NCBI RefSeq assembly: GCF_964355755.1
Contig: NC_092678.1
Location: 19,504,922 to 19,568,921 of the forward strand
Reading direction: 5' to 3'
DNA length: 64,000 bases
DNA from: Antedon mediterranea
Taxonomy: Eukaryota > Echinodermata > Crinoidea > Comatulida > Antedonidae
Of this stretch, positions 21,806 to 35,555 are shown in pieces (the stretch's first letter is position 1; each line of letters opens with the position of its first letter). The notes beneath the pieces were generated by a model. It searched no databases. It was given only the letters and a program-made list of their open reading frames with translations, and was not told the DNA's origin. A program made the translations under genes and the position numbers.

Positions 21806-22454
21806 AGAAACAAAATATTTTTTTCTAAAATAATCACATTGTAGACTATAGTCGGACGATGTAATCACTACCAAGAAATATCTACGAACTCCAAATAAAA
21901 ACGATAGTTCGTATGTTATACCACTGTACTTACGCTATAAACATCACTTTAAAACGTGAGTGTAAGAAACAACTTTCAAAACGAGATATACATTACAAAT
22001 GACATTCACAACTATTGCGTTAAATAAAGATCGAGTCTACTAACCCAACCAATTATTGGACCGTCACTTAATCAATATTGTACAGTTATTTATAGAAATC
22101 TAGTATAGATTGCTATATTAATAGATATATAGGCCTACAACTGAATAGGAGCCTTGGTAAAAATGATCAATTAAAGACAAAGAAGAAGAGGCTTAAGCCT
22201 GAGAGATTGATATTGATAACATGGTCATTGATTGCTAAGCAAGCGAGAAAGATAAATATTTAATACTTTTGTTACTATTATTTTTCAGGTCATAATTTGT
22301 CAATAAAATCAATTTTAATTTATACTTATTCTTTTCTGTCAATAATGATCAACAAAGCATACTATTGTAATAGTAATGAAATTAGCAATGCTATGTTGCT
22401 ACTAATCGATACTTATATTATATATAACGTAAAATGCAACAATACATTTATATG

Positions 22455-22876
22455 TATAAATGTTTGCACCAAGTGATTTTCAACAATTATGTAATATTCG
22501 TAATCCACAACGTGTTACTCGTAGCTCTTCTTCTGTTGGTACTCTATTTGATATTCGTCGCTGCAGAATAGAATCCTCGTTTCAATCATTTTCCCACGTG
22601 TTACCAGAATTTGGAACAACTTACCCGGTGAAATTCGCAACTTAGATATTTCTGTTAGTTCTTTTAAAACCAAATTATTAAATTACACACATATTGACAA
22701 TGTAGTTGGTCGCTTTCTTGTAGATGCTTTAATTGTAGAACGTAATTTTTTTTTATTTCTGTGCTCTGTTCTGGGTTGACCAACTAGAATAGGTTTGGTT
22801 GTTTTTTGTCTTTCCTTGTTTCGTCTTCTTTGTATTGTGTATGGCAGAAAAATTAAATAAATAAATAAATAAACAC
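22455..22876 (+). mobile_element. 3' end of a non-LTR retrotransposon (reverse-transcriptase tail, frameshifted)
   Basis: Translation gives QRVTRSSSSVGTLFDIRRCR; after one frameshift near 22600 it continues IWNNLPGEIRNLDISVSSFK. This is the usual C-terminal signature of LINE reverse-transcriptase ORFs (R...F...WN.LP..I......F). It is followed by a short 3' region and an (AAAT)n tail at 22854-22873. The copy is truncated and inactive. Confidence 0.7.
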
Positions 22877-23281
22877 TACAAGAACCAAAAATAGGTCGTT
22901 TTAGTTACCCGCACATTGGCGAATAACTCCTTGTGATTGTATGAGATAATCTTTTTCTTTCTGTGTTATTCTTTCTCTCTAATCTTTGTTGTGTCTCGCG
23001 TATCTCTAAAACGTATAATCAGAACATTTCGTCAACTTTCACGTGAATTAGTTGTATATCTCTTTTTTTTTTAATGACGCTAGACTTGCGCAACTTGACT
23101 TACGCACGATTTTATGAATTTCAATGATTGATTATAAATTAAAAACTAAAAATCATTTTATATTGACACATTTTAAGGGTCAACTTTCTGTGGAGTAAAA
23201 ATAGCGTGTTTCACACAAAGTTACGTGCTGCCGCGAATTTTGTAAACAGCAGGCCAATAGCGTAAAAAGACAATAATTTCA

Positions 23282-23418
23282 ACACAACGACGAAAAGCAA
23301 AGTAAGGGATTTGACCAATCACAAACGATAGATTATACAAATGGTTGTTTGCCATTGGTCAAGTCGCTTGTGTTATGTCTATGTCCTGGGGTTGCGTCCA
23401 AGTGGAAACCTAAGCTTA
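23282..23418. mobile_element. Hairpin element family A
   Basis: Contains TTGACCAATCACAAACGATAG with its inverse, and ends AGTGGAAACCTAAGCTTAA. Confidence 0.6.
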
Positions 23419-24351
23419 ATAATTGGCATCAATTCGTGTTACTCTGGTACAGTAGGCCTACGCTCAACTGACCATTGAAGATCCACCAGCTCCCTCTCCC
23501 CCGCCTCAACTCTAAATTCAAATCCTAAAGGCCACTCCGGCTCTGACTTTCGGCTCTCTTGGGTAGAAACTCTGTAGGCCTATGTGAGGGTGATCAAACA
23601 ATCATCTGTAGGCTTCCTTCGCCTACATTGTTTAGGCATACGTTTTTGGTTGATAATCATGATAACAAATGGGAGGAAAATCTGTATCCATTAAACCACT
23701 TGCCCAAGTCCAAAGTTTTTTAGATATACATTGTTTATTTATTTACATTCGTATTTTATCAACGATAGGAGTATTGATAATCATAGCGTTTGTATTACCA
23801 TTTAACATTATCAACTACATCCGTGTAAAATATAAGTTTAATCAGATATCACCCATAAGTTCAAAACTACCAGGTATACGCCTGTGTACATTTTCAATGA
23901 ACAGTTATATATTCCAAATAGGCCCCAGATAAGTACCTCTTGTTTACAAGTTTTACTTCCTTGGAAACAATGCGACAACAATTGTTTGCTCTCAGTGAAT
24001 GTAATGTGTATTTACACAGCATACAACCAAAATGCTTGAACCCTTTCAAAGGCATTGTACAAAGCAAATCGATACTGGTACGTACCCATACCAGACTACA
24101 TTCTCCCCTCTTTCTTGTTTGCTTAACACAGATCTATTATTTATTTTGTGTGTTCGTTAATTTTATTCCACAATAGGCCTATATTCACTCTTCCCTGGTT
24201 TTGCCAATAGCCATAGATAACCCCAAGAAGAAACATCATTTAGACCCCAAAGGAAGAACAATATTATTCAAGGCCCCCAAATAACCACACAACCACATGA
24301 AGATCATCCATCCATACTATCAAAGTAAACAATACATCCACTGCCGACCGC

Positions 24352-24470
24352 GATTTTTTTTTCGTACGATAGTTCCTCCATCGGTTCGTTTCGGGCTCAA
24401 TCGCGTCTTCGGTAAGTCGAATAAACCCGAAACGAACCAATGGAGGGACTATGGTACTAAAAAAAAAATG
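24352..24470. mobile_element. Small fold-back element
   Basis: Arms 24371-24395 (AGTTCCTCCATCGGTTCG...) and 24426-24450 (...CGAACCAATGGAGGGACT) pair with few mismatches around a 30-bp loop and are bracketed by poly-T and poly-A. Confidence 0.6.
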
Positions 24471-25140
24471 TTGCCTGCCGGCCATGCCCTGGTTAACCCA
24501 CGACTACGACGAACGAACACGACCATATTGCCAAAATCACCGTATCACACAACCCAGAGAAAGGAAGACCTATCCTACCTCAAGGAAGAAAAAAGCAAAT
24601 AAAAGCCCAGCAGGAAAAAGAACCGAGCATGAACCCTGAGTAAAACAATATAACCCACGACCCTAGAAACAACCTTGTTTTTTGGCCAGCGGTAATGTTA
24701 TGCCCGGAGCTACCCTTTAAATTAACAAATACTTAGGCCTACACTCAACCACGACCCTAAAACACTGTGTTAAATTGGAATTCAGTAAATACAATAATAT
24801 TATTACTATGTATGTGTTATTTTACATAGAATGTCTGATCTGTGTGGTTAGTAGTTAGGTACACGTTCTATATAATGCTTTCTATAGCGTTCAATATAAT
24901 TATAATTGAATAATGCTAGGTTCGTTGAACAACAATCAAGCTTCGTTAATATATTTGTTCTGTAAATAGAAGGTCTAGCCTAATTGTGCAATTTAGAACA
25001 ATAATAATCGGTCCTTGAATATAACCGCAAAAAAAGGTAATTGTGAGTTCAATATAGAACAGCTTTGAACTCCATAATAGAACAGCTTTGAACTCCATTT
25101 ATAGAACATACCTACTTCTGTGGTTTAATTTTATGATTCT

Positions 25141-25162
25141 TTTTTTTTTTTTTTTTTTTTTT
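25141..25162. repeat. Poly-T tract
   Basis: About 21 T; could be the reverse complement of a retroposon A-tail, but no element body is evident beside it. Confidence 0.85.
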
Positions 25163-25244
25163 GTTCAAGCGAGTTTAAAGTAATAATTAACTATACTGTG
25201 TAACAAGATTCAGTTTAGCTGGTCACGTTCGTTTGGGTATACGT

Positions 25245-25409
25245 TAAAGCCGATTTTCCACTAGGCGAATTTGTTCGCGCGAATCGAATGCGCCAGCTTG
25301 TACGCATGTGTATTCATGTTTACGTCTTCCAAATCCTTCTCTACGCATGCGTATTAGCTGACGCCTTCGATTCGCGCGAACAAATTCGCCTAGTGGAAAA
25401 TCGGCTTTA
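25245..25409. mobile_element. Hairpin element family C (complete)
   Basis: Starts AAAGCCGATTTTCCACTAG and ends CTAGTGGAAAATCGGCTTT. Arms of about 70 bp are nearly perfect and include GGCGAATTTGTTCGCGCGAA. Confidence 0.8.
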
Positions 25410-27435
25410 TGGGTAGCTCCGCAGGTATAAAGTTACTATTGTTTATTCTAAAATATTAAATGTTTGCTCTAACAACATAATGATAATAACCCCAATTATG
25501 TGTTATCCCCCGGAGCTACCCTTTAAAGCATGGGTTGAATTGGGCCTAAAATAAGGCTTTAGATTAATCCATAACGTAGATTAAAAGCGGGCGGGTAAGC
25601 ACTATAAAAAGTCTCTTTGTGGAGAAATTCACCCTACGGTCCAAACATCCTGATACGATGTCCAGCCCCCACCTCCCGACGGCTCCTTTTATAGACAATG
25701 AAAGCCCTAAACATAGGGGAAACTTTCACCAACCATATTACCAATTTCAACCAAAGGGACAACATTATTGTGGATTTATATCATGGTATACCATTTTCGA
25801 TAATAAACACGCTCTTTAGAGTACTAATTACACGGTACGTTAAATGTCTGTAATTTGGTAAAAGGCTACTGTTATTTCGACCTTTTGCTATATTGGTTTT
25901 GCTCAGTCGGCAGTGAACTTAGGAAAACTAGGGAGATCAAAGATGTCCACCACATCAAAATTTGTTTTCTACAAAAAAACTTTAACGTCCGTCATTGGTT
26001 AAATTTTGTTACGTCAGTGGTTACATTTTGTTACGTTAGTGGTTGAATCACGTGATTGTTTAGCTGTCATTAGATAGATTCTAACTGGCTATCGACAGTC
26101 CTGTCTATGACTACTATACTGACAAAGTAAAATGTGCATTATGGTGTTGAATTTTTACTGTTAAAAGTTATTTACAGTAAGAATCTATCTTACGACAGAA
26201 ATCGGGTGATTATTGTGTTTTATCAGTGGTTGATTTTTGGTTGTTACCGTAGTTTATTGTTTGCCCTAGTTAATCTTACGTCAGACGGTTAAGTGTTTGG
26301 AAAAGAAACATATTGTTTTCATTGTCCAGGTAATACGATATTAAAAAACATTTAAAATAGATTTGAATTACTTATGATTATTTTTACTACCTGGATTTCG
26401 AATTAAAAATGTGAATTGCATTTTAAACGAAAGATAATTTAAAACTTTGATTATTTGATCGTGGTGGTCTATGTACTCTCATGCTTTTTGTTGATTGTGA
26501 CGTACGTTGGTGACGTCATTCTTGTGATGATGTTTGGAAGTTTATATTGATTATAACCGCTAACTGAGATGAGATATAATGCGATTTCACCGGGGACTTC
26601 ACACCTCGCACAACTACTTTGTGGTGTAAAAAAGTATTAAATCTCCAATTAAAACCTTTAATTAATGTTAAATCCTAAACTCTTTATTTCATTTCTCCTA
26701 CTTGCTTAGGTGATTATTTTTAACATAAGTTTGATTAAGAACTAGTACCAAGGGAGTAAACCAAATAATTTATTTATTCAAAGATTGTGAACGGATTAAG
26801 GTTTCCTTTTTGATAAATGAGGTTTTTTTTCCTCGACGATTGACGCATTTTCCTTGATAATTTGACCGATTTGTTTTTCTTTCTATCCATACTTTAGAAG
26901 ACATATACTAAATGTATACACTTGCCGCATTTCTACATCTTAATAATTTAGTGTGATTATATGCGATTAAAAGATCTTATGATAACTATAATACATGATG
27001 ATATGACATTTTGATATTATAGGCCTGGATAACTATCATGAAAGCAGGGTTCACACACATGTTTTAAAAGAGAACAAAAAATGCCCTCGTTGTTTTATCA
27101 TGCTAATTATTTGCTCATTTACATACAACCTGTCCTATATAAGTACTCTAGGCGTTGTTTTCTGTTCTGATGATGAGAATAGTTTCTCGAAACATGTCAC
27201 ATTTTAAGGCAGTTTGCTATTCATTAAGTGCTTCACTATGGTTATTTTAACTCGAAATTTAGGTGGAATCATTCACGATTTATGTAGAAAAAAATCGAAA
27301 CTGTTAAAGAGAATCTAGTTCATGGATGGACGAATTGAAAACAAACATTTTATAATTATTAACGAATATACAGTAGTAGGCCTACGGTGATTATTTCAGG
27401 ATTTCTTTTTTTTAATTTGAAAATCTACAGTATTC

Positions 27436-27490
27436 CAACGTTCTATTTATCCGAATGCTATAATATAGCATTCGGATAAATAGAACGTTG
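27436..27490. repeat. Perfect 26-bp inverted repeat with 3-nt loop
   Basis: CAACGTTCTATTTATCCGAA... and its exact reverse complement are separated by AAT. Could extrude a cruciform or give an RNA hairpin. Confidence 0.85.
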
Positions 27491-29337
27491 AAATGCTCTA
27501 TCTCTCTATCTCGCATTCACCGTATCTCGTTAGATTTTCAGTTTTTTTCAATACCAGTTCAATATGCGCACTGTATACTAGTTTGAATCACATAGCGACC
27601 TGCTTTGATTGAATCAGCAACTTAAGGAGTTCATTCATCAATTACAGTTAATGTCAGGCCCTCGTTCATTCTAATCTGAATATAAATTGGTATCATCATT
27701 TGGGTCGCGATTCCATTTCAACAAAGTGATACTATTGCATAAGTAAGCTTTTATAAACCATAACGCTGTAATGCTGAAGCTTACTCAATTAAGACATGTA
27801 TTCCTGTTGAAAAAGCATTCTTAATTTTCCAGGCGTCAAGACGTAAATCATTGCAGAAATCCATTCAAAGATGCAGTGATTTTATCGCCGGGTTCACCGG
27901 ACAAACACAGTAATAGTTGATTTATTTTAGGCCTAACTATTATCGCGCACACGATGTTAGATCTGCCGCGTTGTAACAACAATCATAATTATTAAACCGC
28001 CGCAATTACAAACGTGTGTGAGTAATTTAATAAAGACTGTTGATGTTTATTTTACCATTTGACATGTTAGTATTATTCCGCAGGTTTGAACAGAATCTAA
28101 ATATAGGCCTAGATAACCAATGGAAAATATAGTGGTGTGCACTATGATAAACTAACGAATGTTGAACACGTAGAGACATGTCACAATTTGAGATAGTCTA
28201 TCGGATACGGTAATATAACCAGGGCCGAAGGGAAGGCATTTTTTTTCTATGCAATTAAGAAAGAAATCATAAATAATTCGTTAGAATACTATGACATAAT
28301 ATCGGACATATAAGCATGCAGAGAGATTAAATAATATGTGTAAACAGCGTTTGCCAATCGAAATGTTTGGTCTAGAGTGGTAAAGGCTTTAACCCATTAC
28401 ACTGGAACTCTCGGTTCGAGATCTTTCAAGAACTTCTTTATACTAGAAAATAATTAATAATAAATTAATGAATTATTCATGATTTATGCCAAATTTTCCA
28501 TGGCCATCTTTATTGTTTATCATAATAATAATGATCATTGATCGTCAGGATTCAGGCAGTGAAATTCGACATGGAACATGATTTTTAGTGGTTTTGCGAC
28601 GTCGGGCAAGTGATTATGTGAGCCCTTCCCAGTGTCTTAAGTCGCTTACACACGCGGGCGATCGCTTCGTAATCGTACCGTGCCTTCATCATCTGAACAA
28701 CCTATCAAGTGAGCTTTTTTGGTGACGGTAAAAACGTAAACGTACCTACCCAACCCGAAAGGAATTTTTGATAGTTAGATTTGTGTCTGTTTCTCTTTTG
28801 TTTTAGGTCGTCGCAATTCAGCCCAGTTGGCTGCGAGTAACAGGTTATTGCCCCCACATTAACATTCACACAACATTTTATTTTGAAATAGCCCCCTCTA
28901 TCGATATAAATCAGGTAAATCACCTGTGTTAGATCTTTTGAAGCTTCCGACAGATCTAAACAATACTATGATTATTCTGTTGACATAAAAATTAATCAGT
29001 GAATGGCGAGCTCTTTATTCTTAGATATTTTTCCATTGAAGTCTACTGTTTGTTTTGTTTTCCACTTAAACGATTTTAGCGGAACTGCTTTTTTCAATCC
29101 GTTGTTTAACTTGTTTCTATTTTATAACAATTCAACGTCATGCGAATTAATTGAAATGTAAGCAAAACACTGTTATGTTAAAGATAAACTATCACTAGTT
29201 AGATTTGGTTGCAATACTGATATGTATTATTAACACCTTGACATTGACTGGTTAATTTCGTATTTTTAGCAGCGAAATGTGATACTATACTATACTCCAC
29301 GTAAAATACATCTGCTGTAATTTTCCGTTTCAACATG

Positions 29338-29580
29338 TAATATTGCGTTTAAGCCTAACTGTATTGCGTTTCAAATGCAATTGAGTTTAAACTTTTAGTT
29401 ATTGCGTTTCAACTTGTAGTTATTGCGGTTAAATTTGTAATTGCGTTTCAACTCATGTAAAATTGCGTTCAAGCCTAACTTTATTGCGTTTAAACTGCAA
29501 TTGCGTTTAAACGTGTAATTATTGCGTTTTAACTTGTAGCTATTGCGTTTCAACTCAAATAATATTGTGTTTCCACTGTA
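29338..29580. repeat. ATTGCGTTT-based degenerate tandem repeat
   Basis: About ten units of TATTGCGTTTNAACTTGTAAT with frequent variants. Confidence 0.75.
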
Positions 29581-30156
29581 TTTTATAATACAGCTGTGGT
29601 TTATGATTCATGAAACATTAGTTATGCCAGATTTATTGCTTTAGTCGCCGATTTATCTAATTGGTAAACAACAATGCATCTCTCGGATTGTTTTAATAAC
29701 TCATTCCGATTAATTTGAATGACACTTGTTGTTCAATATTCTGAATACATTGCTTTATTTTGAAGCACTATTTTTTAATCATTAATGATTCAGCAATAAC
29801 AATAATACTAAGAAACCGATGATGCGAAACGTAACCAGGACAGTGTTAATTTTTTTACTAAAAATACCAGAGAGTGTATATAAATAACTAGAGAGTAAAT
29901 TAACCGACATCGAAACGATGCCAAAATGAATTACTCCTTAAACCGGCTGCCATATACATGTGTTAGTTTTTAACTTAAGAACATTATTAACAATCTTAAC
30001 TTAAGCAAAACTATTGAGGCCTACCAGACAGTCGACACAATTTCGTGCTGTTTCATATAACAAGTATTTGGTCCTCGCGTGCCGCACTCAATGAATATCT
30101 TTAACAATTCTCTGTAAGATGTAATCTGAACCAAATTGGTACGATCGATATATTAG

Positions 30157-30216
<60 letters not shown>

Positions 30217-30222
30217 TATATA
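30157..30222. repeat. (TA)n tract
   Basis: Dinucleotide repeat adjoining the tail of the tRNA-bearing repeat. Confidence 0.9.
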
Positions 30223-30480
30223 AACACAACAGGCAAAGAACATTAATTCTAAACCGCCCGGTGATATACTGAAATTTAATTAATTAATTTGAAACGATAA
30301 AGATGAGGAAATCTGTGAGAATGAGAAAAAGTCGCCCCAACCGAGACTCGAACTCGGACCGCCTGCTTGATATGCAGATGTCCTAACCATTAGACCACTG
30401 GGGCTTTCATGGTATTGTCCGAACTCGATTGGATAGCGACTCTTTAACACTCTCGGCGTGGTACGGCGGAACAGCACTAG
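30223..30480 (-). repeat. Dispersed repeat carrying the tRNA-like gene, copy 1
   Basis: On the minus strand it runs from AGTGCTGTTCCGCCGTACC through the tRNA-like part to an AT-rich tail ending against a (TA)n tract. It is about 90% identical by eye to 38399-38640, which also abuts a TA tract. It is most simply a tRNA-containing SINE or a retroposed tRNA locus. Confidence 0.7.
30333..30404 (-). tRNA. tRNA-like gene, nominal anticodon ATC (Asp), probably SINE-linked or tRNA-derived
   Basis: The 72-base cloverleaf is intact: a 7-bp acceptor stem (GCCCCAG with TTGGGGC), 4-bp D stem, 5-bp anticodon stem (TCTGC/GCAGG), loop ATATCAA, and T arm CCGAG-TTCGAGT-CTCGG. A and B boxes are good, and a TTTTT Pol III terminator follows after GAC. 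Anticodon ATC would read GAU; animal tRNA-Asp normally uses GTC. A degenerate second copy lies at 38505-38570 within the same duplicated repeat, so this may be the head of a SINE. Confidence 0.55.
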
Positions 30481-31813
30481 TCCTCAGTTGTACGCACGCG
30501 CAACATATATAACAAAATTAGAACCCATACCATCATGTGACCATTTTCAAGATATTTAATTATAGTTTACTTATTAATTTTTTGATAGAATAGAAGTAGA
30601 ATATTTCAATAATTCTATTTAACAATACCATACAATTTAACCACAAACCTCTCTGATATGAACAATGTTCTTGTTGCAGATATATGACCAAATTGGTACC
30701 GTAACTAATGGTAATAAAATATGTATTAGAATAATATATACACTTCACATTCTGCGCGGTGTGCTCAATCATTATCGTCTAAAACCCCCTTCTGCAAACA
30801 CTTCCCGCCAAACGTACTGTGAAATATACATAAAACCAGACATCTTGTCTGCTCTCCATAACCGAATATTCCACGCACCAATGACTTTGTAAAATATAGT
30901 TGAGAGGACCACCCTTCTGTGCTACTTATTTCGGTGTATCCATTTGTAAAAATTGTCTATATTTTAGAAACAATTGCTACACTGGGTGTGATCCGTAATA
31001 ATAACAGTTCATATTTTCTTTTCGCGGTGTCTAGCGCGCACCCGTGGCAAAATCGGTTGATACAAAGTACAGTTATAGGCCTATGTATATTTGTGATTAC
31101 CCATTGCGGACCTGTGAAACCATGTGATCCAGGCAATATTTTTAAAAAATGCAGTAAAATATTTTCTAATCGGATTTGGACACAATTTTTTTATTTTATC
31201 TAAACATTGCGAAGAATTAATATAATACCTTTTTTTTTTAAATGGAACACATTGGGGTTTTGTTCCTTTAAAAATCTCATATAAATAGATCATTCCATTA
31301 ATAATGAGAGGGGAGTATGTTTATGTTCACGACAATACAAACAAAATGGATGTGAAATGTCTTAATCAAATTTGCGCAAACGTAGTGTGACGTTGGATTT
31401 GATCACACCTTCTTCAGTGGTTGAGTTAAAGATGTTTAAATTGTGTTGTGCGTGGTTTCTTTTATACAATGTTTCTGAGACGTGTACAGCATTACAACTT
31501 CTTTTGTACTTTCCCGAGCTGGCCTTTATAAATCCTGTTTCTGCTAAGCACTTTTGATAAATTTGACCCATGAACTTCAAGTTCAAACTCAAACTCAAAG
31601 ACAATTAAATTGTAGATGTATTCAAGGTGTTTTATTGAGATCATCTTCTTAGTTTTTGTAATCGTCGTCACCAATACGTTTTAGAGACAATAACAAAACA
31701 CTTGTTGTTTTTCCATATGTTGACAAAACAAAATCCTTGGATCTATGTATAAAAGAGGCCTTCAACGTTTTACAAAGAAAAGTGAAAATACCACGCCGCA
31801 GACAACAATGATA

Positions 31814-32321
31814 GAGAGGTTTCGCAATCTTACGAATACGATAACGAAAACGGAAACGTCACGCACACGTATTCGTTTTCGTAAGCCATAAAAAAAATCT
31901 GTTTCGCATGGCAACGAAATATTGAGGGCGCATCCAAAATATGACTGCGGTAAATTTGAGCGAAGCGCGGGTACGTGTTGCTTGGTGCTTGGCTGCCTAG
32001 GCCTAGCGTAACATCAAAGCGAGTGAGGACTTTAAAAACTGCTATTTATCAAAATTGACCTGGCATTTTAGTAAATTACTTTAGTAAATTACTTTCAATA
32101 AATCTATAATTATATTATAATCATGAATCATTCCTGATTCAAATGCAAAATGTGCAAAATAGATCAAAAACTATACTCATTTTGTAGTTACGAATATGAC
32201 TGGTGATATTCGTCAACACGAATACGCTTTACGAATATGAAATGGGGATCAGCTCAAAAGTTTCACAAATGTATGACGTATCCGTTTTCGTTATCGTATT
32301 CGTAAGGTTGCGAAACCTCCC
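31814..32321. mobile_element. 508-bp TIR element with TA flanks (non-autonomous)
   Basis: Terminal inverted repeats of about 40 bp: left GAGAGGTTTCGCAATCTTAC..., right ...GTAAGGTTGCGAAACCTCCC. TA dinucleotides sit immediately outside both ends, as for Tc1/mariner-type targets. The interior has no transposase-like frame. Confidence 0.65.
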
Positions 32322-32491
32322 TAATAGTTCATTACATAGTATTTATATTGATATAATAATATTATTTGTAGACCGATTTTGATAATTATACGTAAACATA
32401 CATAAATAATCATAGTACAAAACAAAAGAATGGAAAGAGGAATCTCTGAAACGTAGGCCTATCTTATTATAAGTAGAAACCCCTGTTACCA

Positions 32492-32618
<127 letters not shown>

Positions 32619-33734
32619 AATATGAAAAAAGGCACAAGGGCATAGGCAAAAAAATGTAACTTTTAAGAAAACGCAAACAATCTTTTTTTTTATTTTAACA
32701 AAAAAAAAAAGATAGTTTTCTCAGTTTGTTGATATTAGTGTAATAGTTACGGTAGCCCTGTTTTAAACGTGTTGCATTGTTTTATATGATCTTTGTAGCC
32801 TTCTATTTTTCAGTAGGCCTTCCTAAATATGTATTATTAAGTAATCATACAGACTATCCCCTCCGTCGGGACAACCATTATGGGAAAAACTCCTGTTACA
32901 CGAACGAGGGACAGTAGGCCTATTTAACAATATTAAATGTAGGGATAGTCCTATTAGGAACGACTCCTCTGAAGAGGTTCTTTTGTATTTCATTATTACT
33001 GTGAGTGAGCCAAGAAGGTCACCTAAAGCCTATACTTAAAAACCAAGACATTACTAGCATACAATGACACACGCATATCATGATTTGGTTGTTAATTAAA
33101 AACAAACAAAGGGCCTACGCCTAGTAAATGCATATTTGCTACCGAGTCAACCCAGTTGTTCATAGTTCAGACACATAAAGGTCAAAGGGTAATTCTCTGG
33201 GTCTGCAATACTTTAGTAAGTCTACGTGAAATGTATTTATAATTTGCAGATCCATAAAGGTTAAAGGTTAGGTTATAACATAAAGCAATAATTATCGTAC
33301 CTCCCGAGATTCTGTTTCACCAAAAAGGATGTATTGTATTGACGCATCACGTGATTGTTACTCAATACTTTTTATGCGATCTCAGAAACCCATACTAATG
33401 ATTTCGTACTTGCTATCGTTCATTTTAGAAACCATTGATGTTAGATCATTTACAGCATTATCGACTAAAATTACCTATCTTAAAGGAAACTAATATTCTT
33501 AATTACTTTACTAAACTTATCCTTGTCGTTTCGTAGTTCGCCAGCAGCTTATAGTAGACAATAATCTGAATCAGGTATTACTTTTACGTGGTGTGATTAA
33601 CAATTATGAAAGACCAAGGAACATTTTCATTAAAATAATTTGATTAGTCATATCATCTGATCAATCAGAATTTGTAGTAGGAAATTGTATTATTACGTTT
33701 TTCCTATAGTTTGGTATTTCGTTTAAGCAATAGT

Positions 33735-33870
33735 TTTGTATTGTGTTTTACATTGCGTTTGTATTGCGTTTATATTGCGTTTGTATTGCGTTTATCTATA
33801 GTTTTGTATTTTGTTTGATATGTTTGTACAGTATTGCGTTTTGCATTGCGTTTTGTATTGCGTTTGTGCT
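33735..33870. repeat. ATTGCGTTT-based tandem repeat, second locus
   Basis: Units of TATTGCGTTTGTATTGCG and variants. The core matches the array 4.3 kb away at 29338. Confidence 0.75.
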
Positions 33871-35092
33871 ACCAATTTAATAATGCGTAAGGTGATTTTG
33901 TGTATCACATAGCTATACTACACTGACGAAAATGTTTCTTGGAGAAACATGCGTTTTTAGTGGACCGATTATGTCTGCTGATTCTGTTGCATTCAATAGA
34001 TATTAAGTTATACAATCTTAATTTTGTTAATGCAAATATTTATCACAGAGGCTCGTCACCTTCTTGCCACAAAAGAGACACAATTATAACTAAACGTATA
34101 CTGTTTATTAAAATATTGATAATTTTTATATTTTTATTCAATGAGAACAAGACTTCGGTCCATTTACAAACAAATTCGGACAAGGCACAAATAGCTTTTC
34201 TTAATTGATTTAATTTGGACCTAATTTAGTACCGTAGACCTAATACCTCTGAAGCCTAATACTAGTCCGTGTAAAGGGTCTTCTGGTCCTTGTAGAAAAA
34301 TCCTTGTAAAGGGATTTGTAATCTTTGTAAATATCGCAAATGATAAAATATGTTTAGTGACCTTATGTCCATATATCAGCACCTTTCACCGTACCTGCAT
34401 GATAATCCAGAGAAGAGACTTTACTGAAGTGGTATATTTCCAAGGGTCCGATTCAATGCAACCTGGATGAAGTAGTTTTTCTTATTCAAGTAAAGTGCTT
34501 CTTGAATTTTTTTTGTTAAGAAACTGACAATAACTGCATTTGATTTGGTGACACTAATTTGGATGTGCAAGACTGGGTTTCAATCCGAACACGGGAATCT
34601 AGATCGTCTGTGTAACAATAGAACAATGGCTATTCACCCGACGAGTTATGCTCTATTATCCACGAGTTAAAAATGTGTATTTTGATTTTAACAGCAGATA
34701 GGGAAGAATATATAGAAAAAAAAACAATTCATATTAGCGTGAGTCTGTATTTGAACAAACGGATTCATAGTACTAAAATCATAAAGCCAGCTAAAAGGAA
34801 TTGCGTTCGATAACCGAGGTTGTGGATTCTACGTTTGTTATTTTTACCGTTAGTGAATAAATTGAGGTGATTTTACGAAGGCGTTTATGTGGATTTTTGT
34901 GGCACTTAACGGACCTGAATGCTAGCAATGATTTCGTCAAACAAGTTTACGTTCTGCTAATAATCATATGAAGACGGTGTTAGCTCAAAATTGTGGGAAT
35001 CGAACAATTTTGTGAATTGCTTTGATTGGGAAGTATCGTACTGTTGAAGAAAACACCTCTCGCTTGTTGAGTAGGCTTATCAGAAGTGAAAT

Positions 35093-35555
35093 ATGGAAAG
35101 TGAAAATATAGAAGAGCGCCGAAAATCGTTCCCAGCAATCCTCTTCAAGAAAGCAAAGGCGGCGAATCGTGACAACAGGCGATCGTCTGCACCTTCGCCA
35201 AAGCAGCGCAGACGATCACTTGGAAGAAGGAAATACTCCACCGCGATTGCGTATCTGAAAGCGCAGACGACAACCAAGAGCAAAGAAGAGGTAAATCATT
35301 CAAGTTTGTCATCGTTGGAAGGAATTAATAAAGACGTTGACGCCACAAATGAAATATTGCCTGAGCATTATTATGCATCTACTATGATGGCAAAATTAAG
35401 CGTTTCCACGAAGGCAGACAAGCCTAAGAGGAAACTGTCGTTATTTTTAAAACGACCGGAGATATTTGATAGAAAAACTGTTGCGGATGAAAATAGCAGT
35501 GAAAATAACCAAACTTCATTAACACATGACGTGGAATTAGATGATAATTCTGAAG
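35093..35555 (+). CDS. Plus-strand gene, first coding exon
   Basis: Encodes 154 residues starting MESENIEERRKSFPAILFKK and ending ELDDNSE, then one base of an Ala codon; donor GAAG|GTAAGA. Base composition is more balanced than the flanks, and arginine/serine content is high. Reading past the donor adds only four codons before a stop. Confidence 0.75.
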
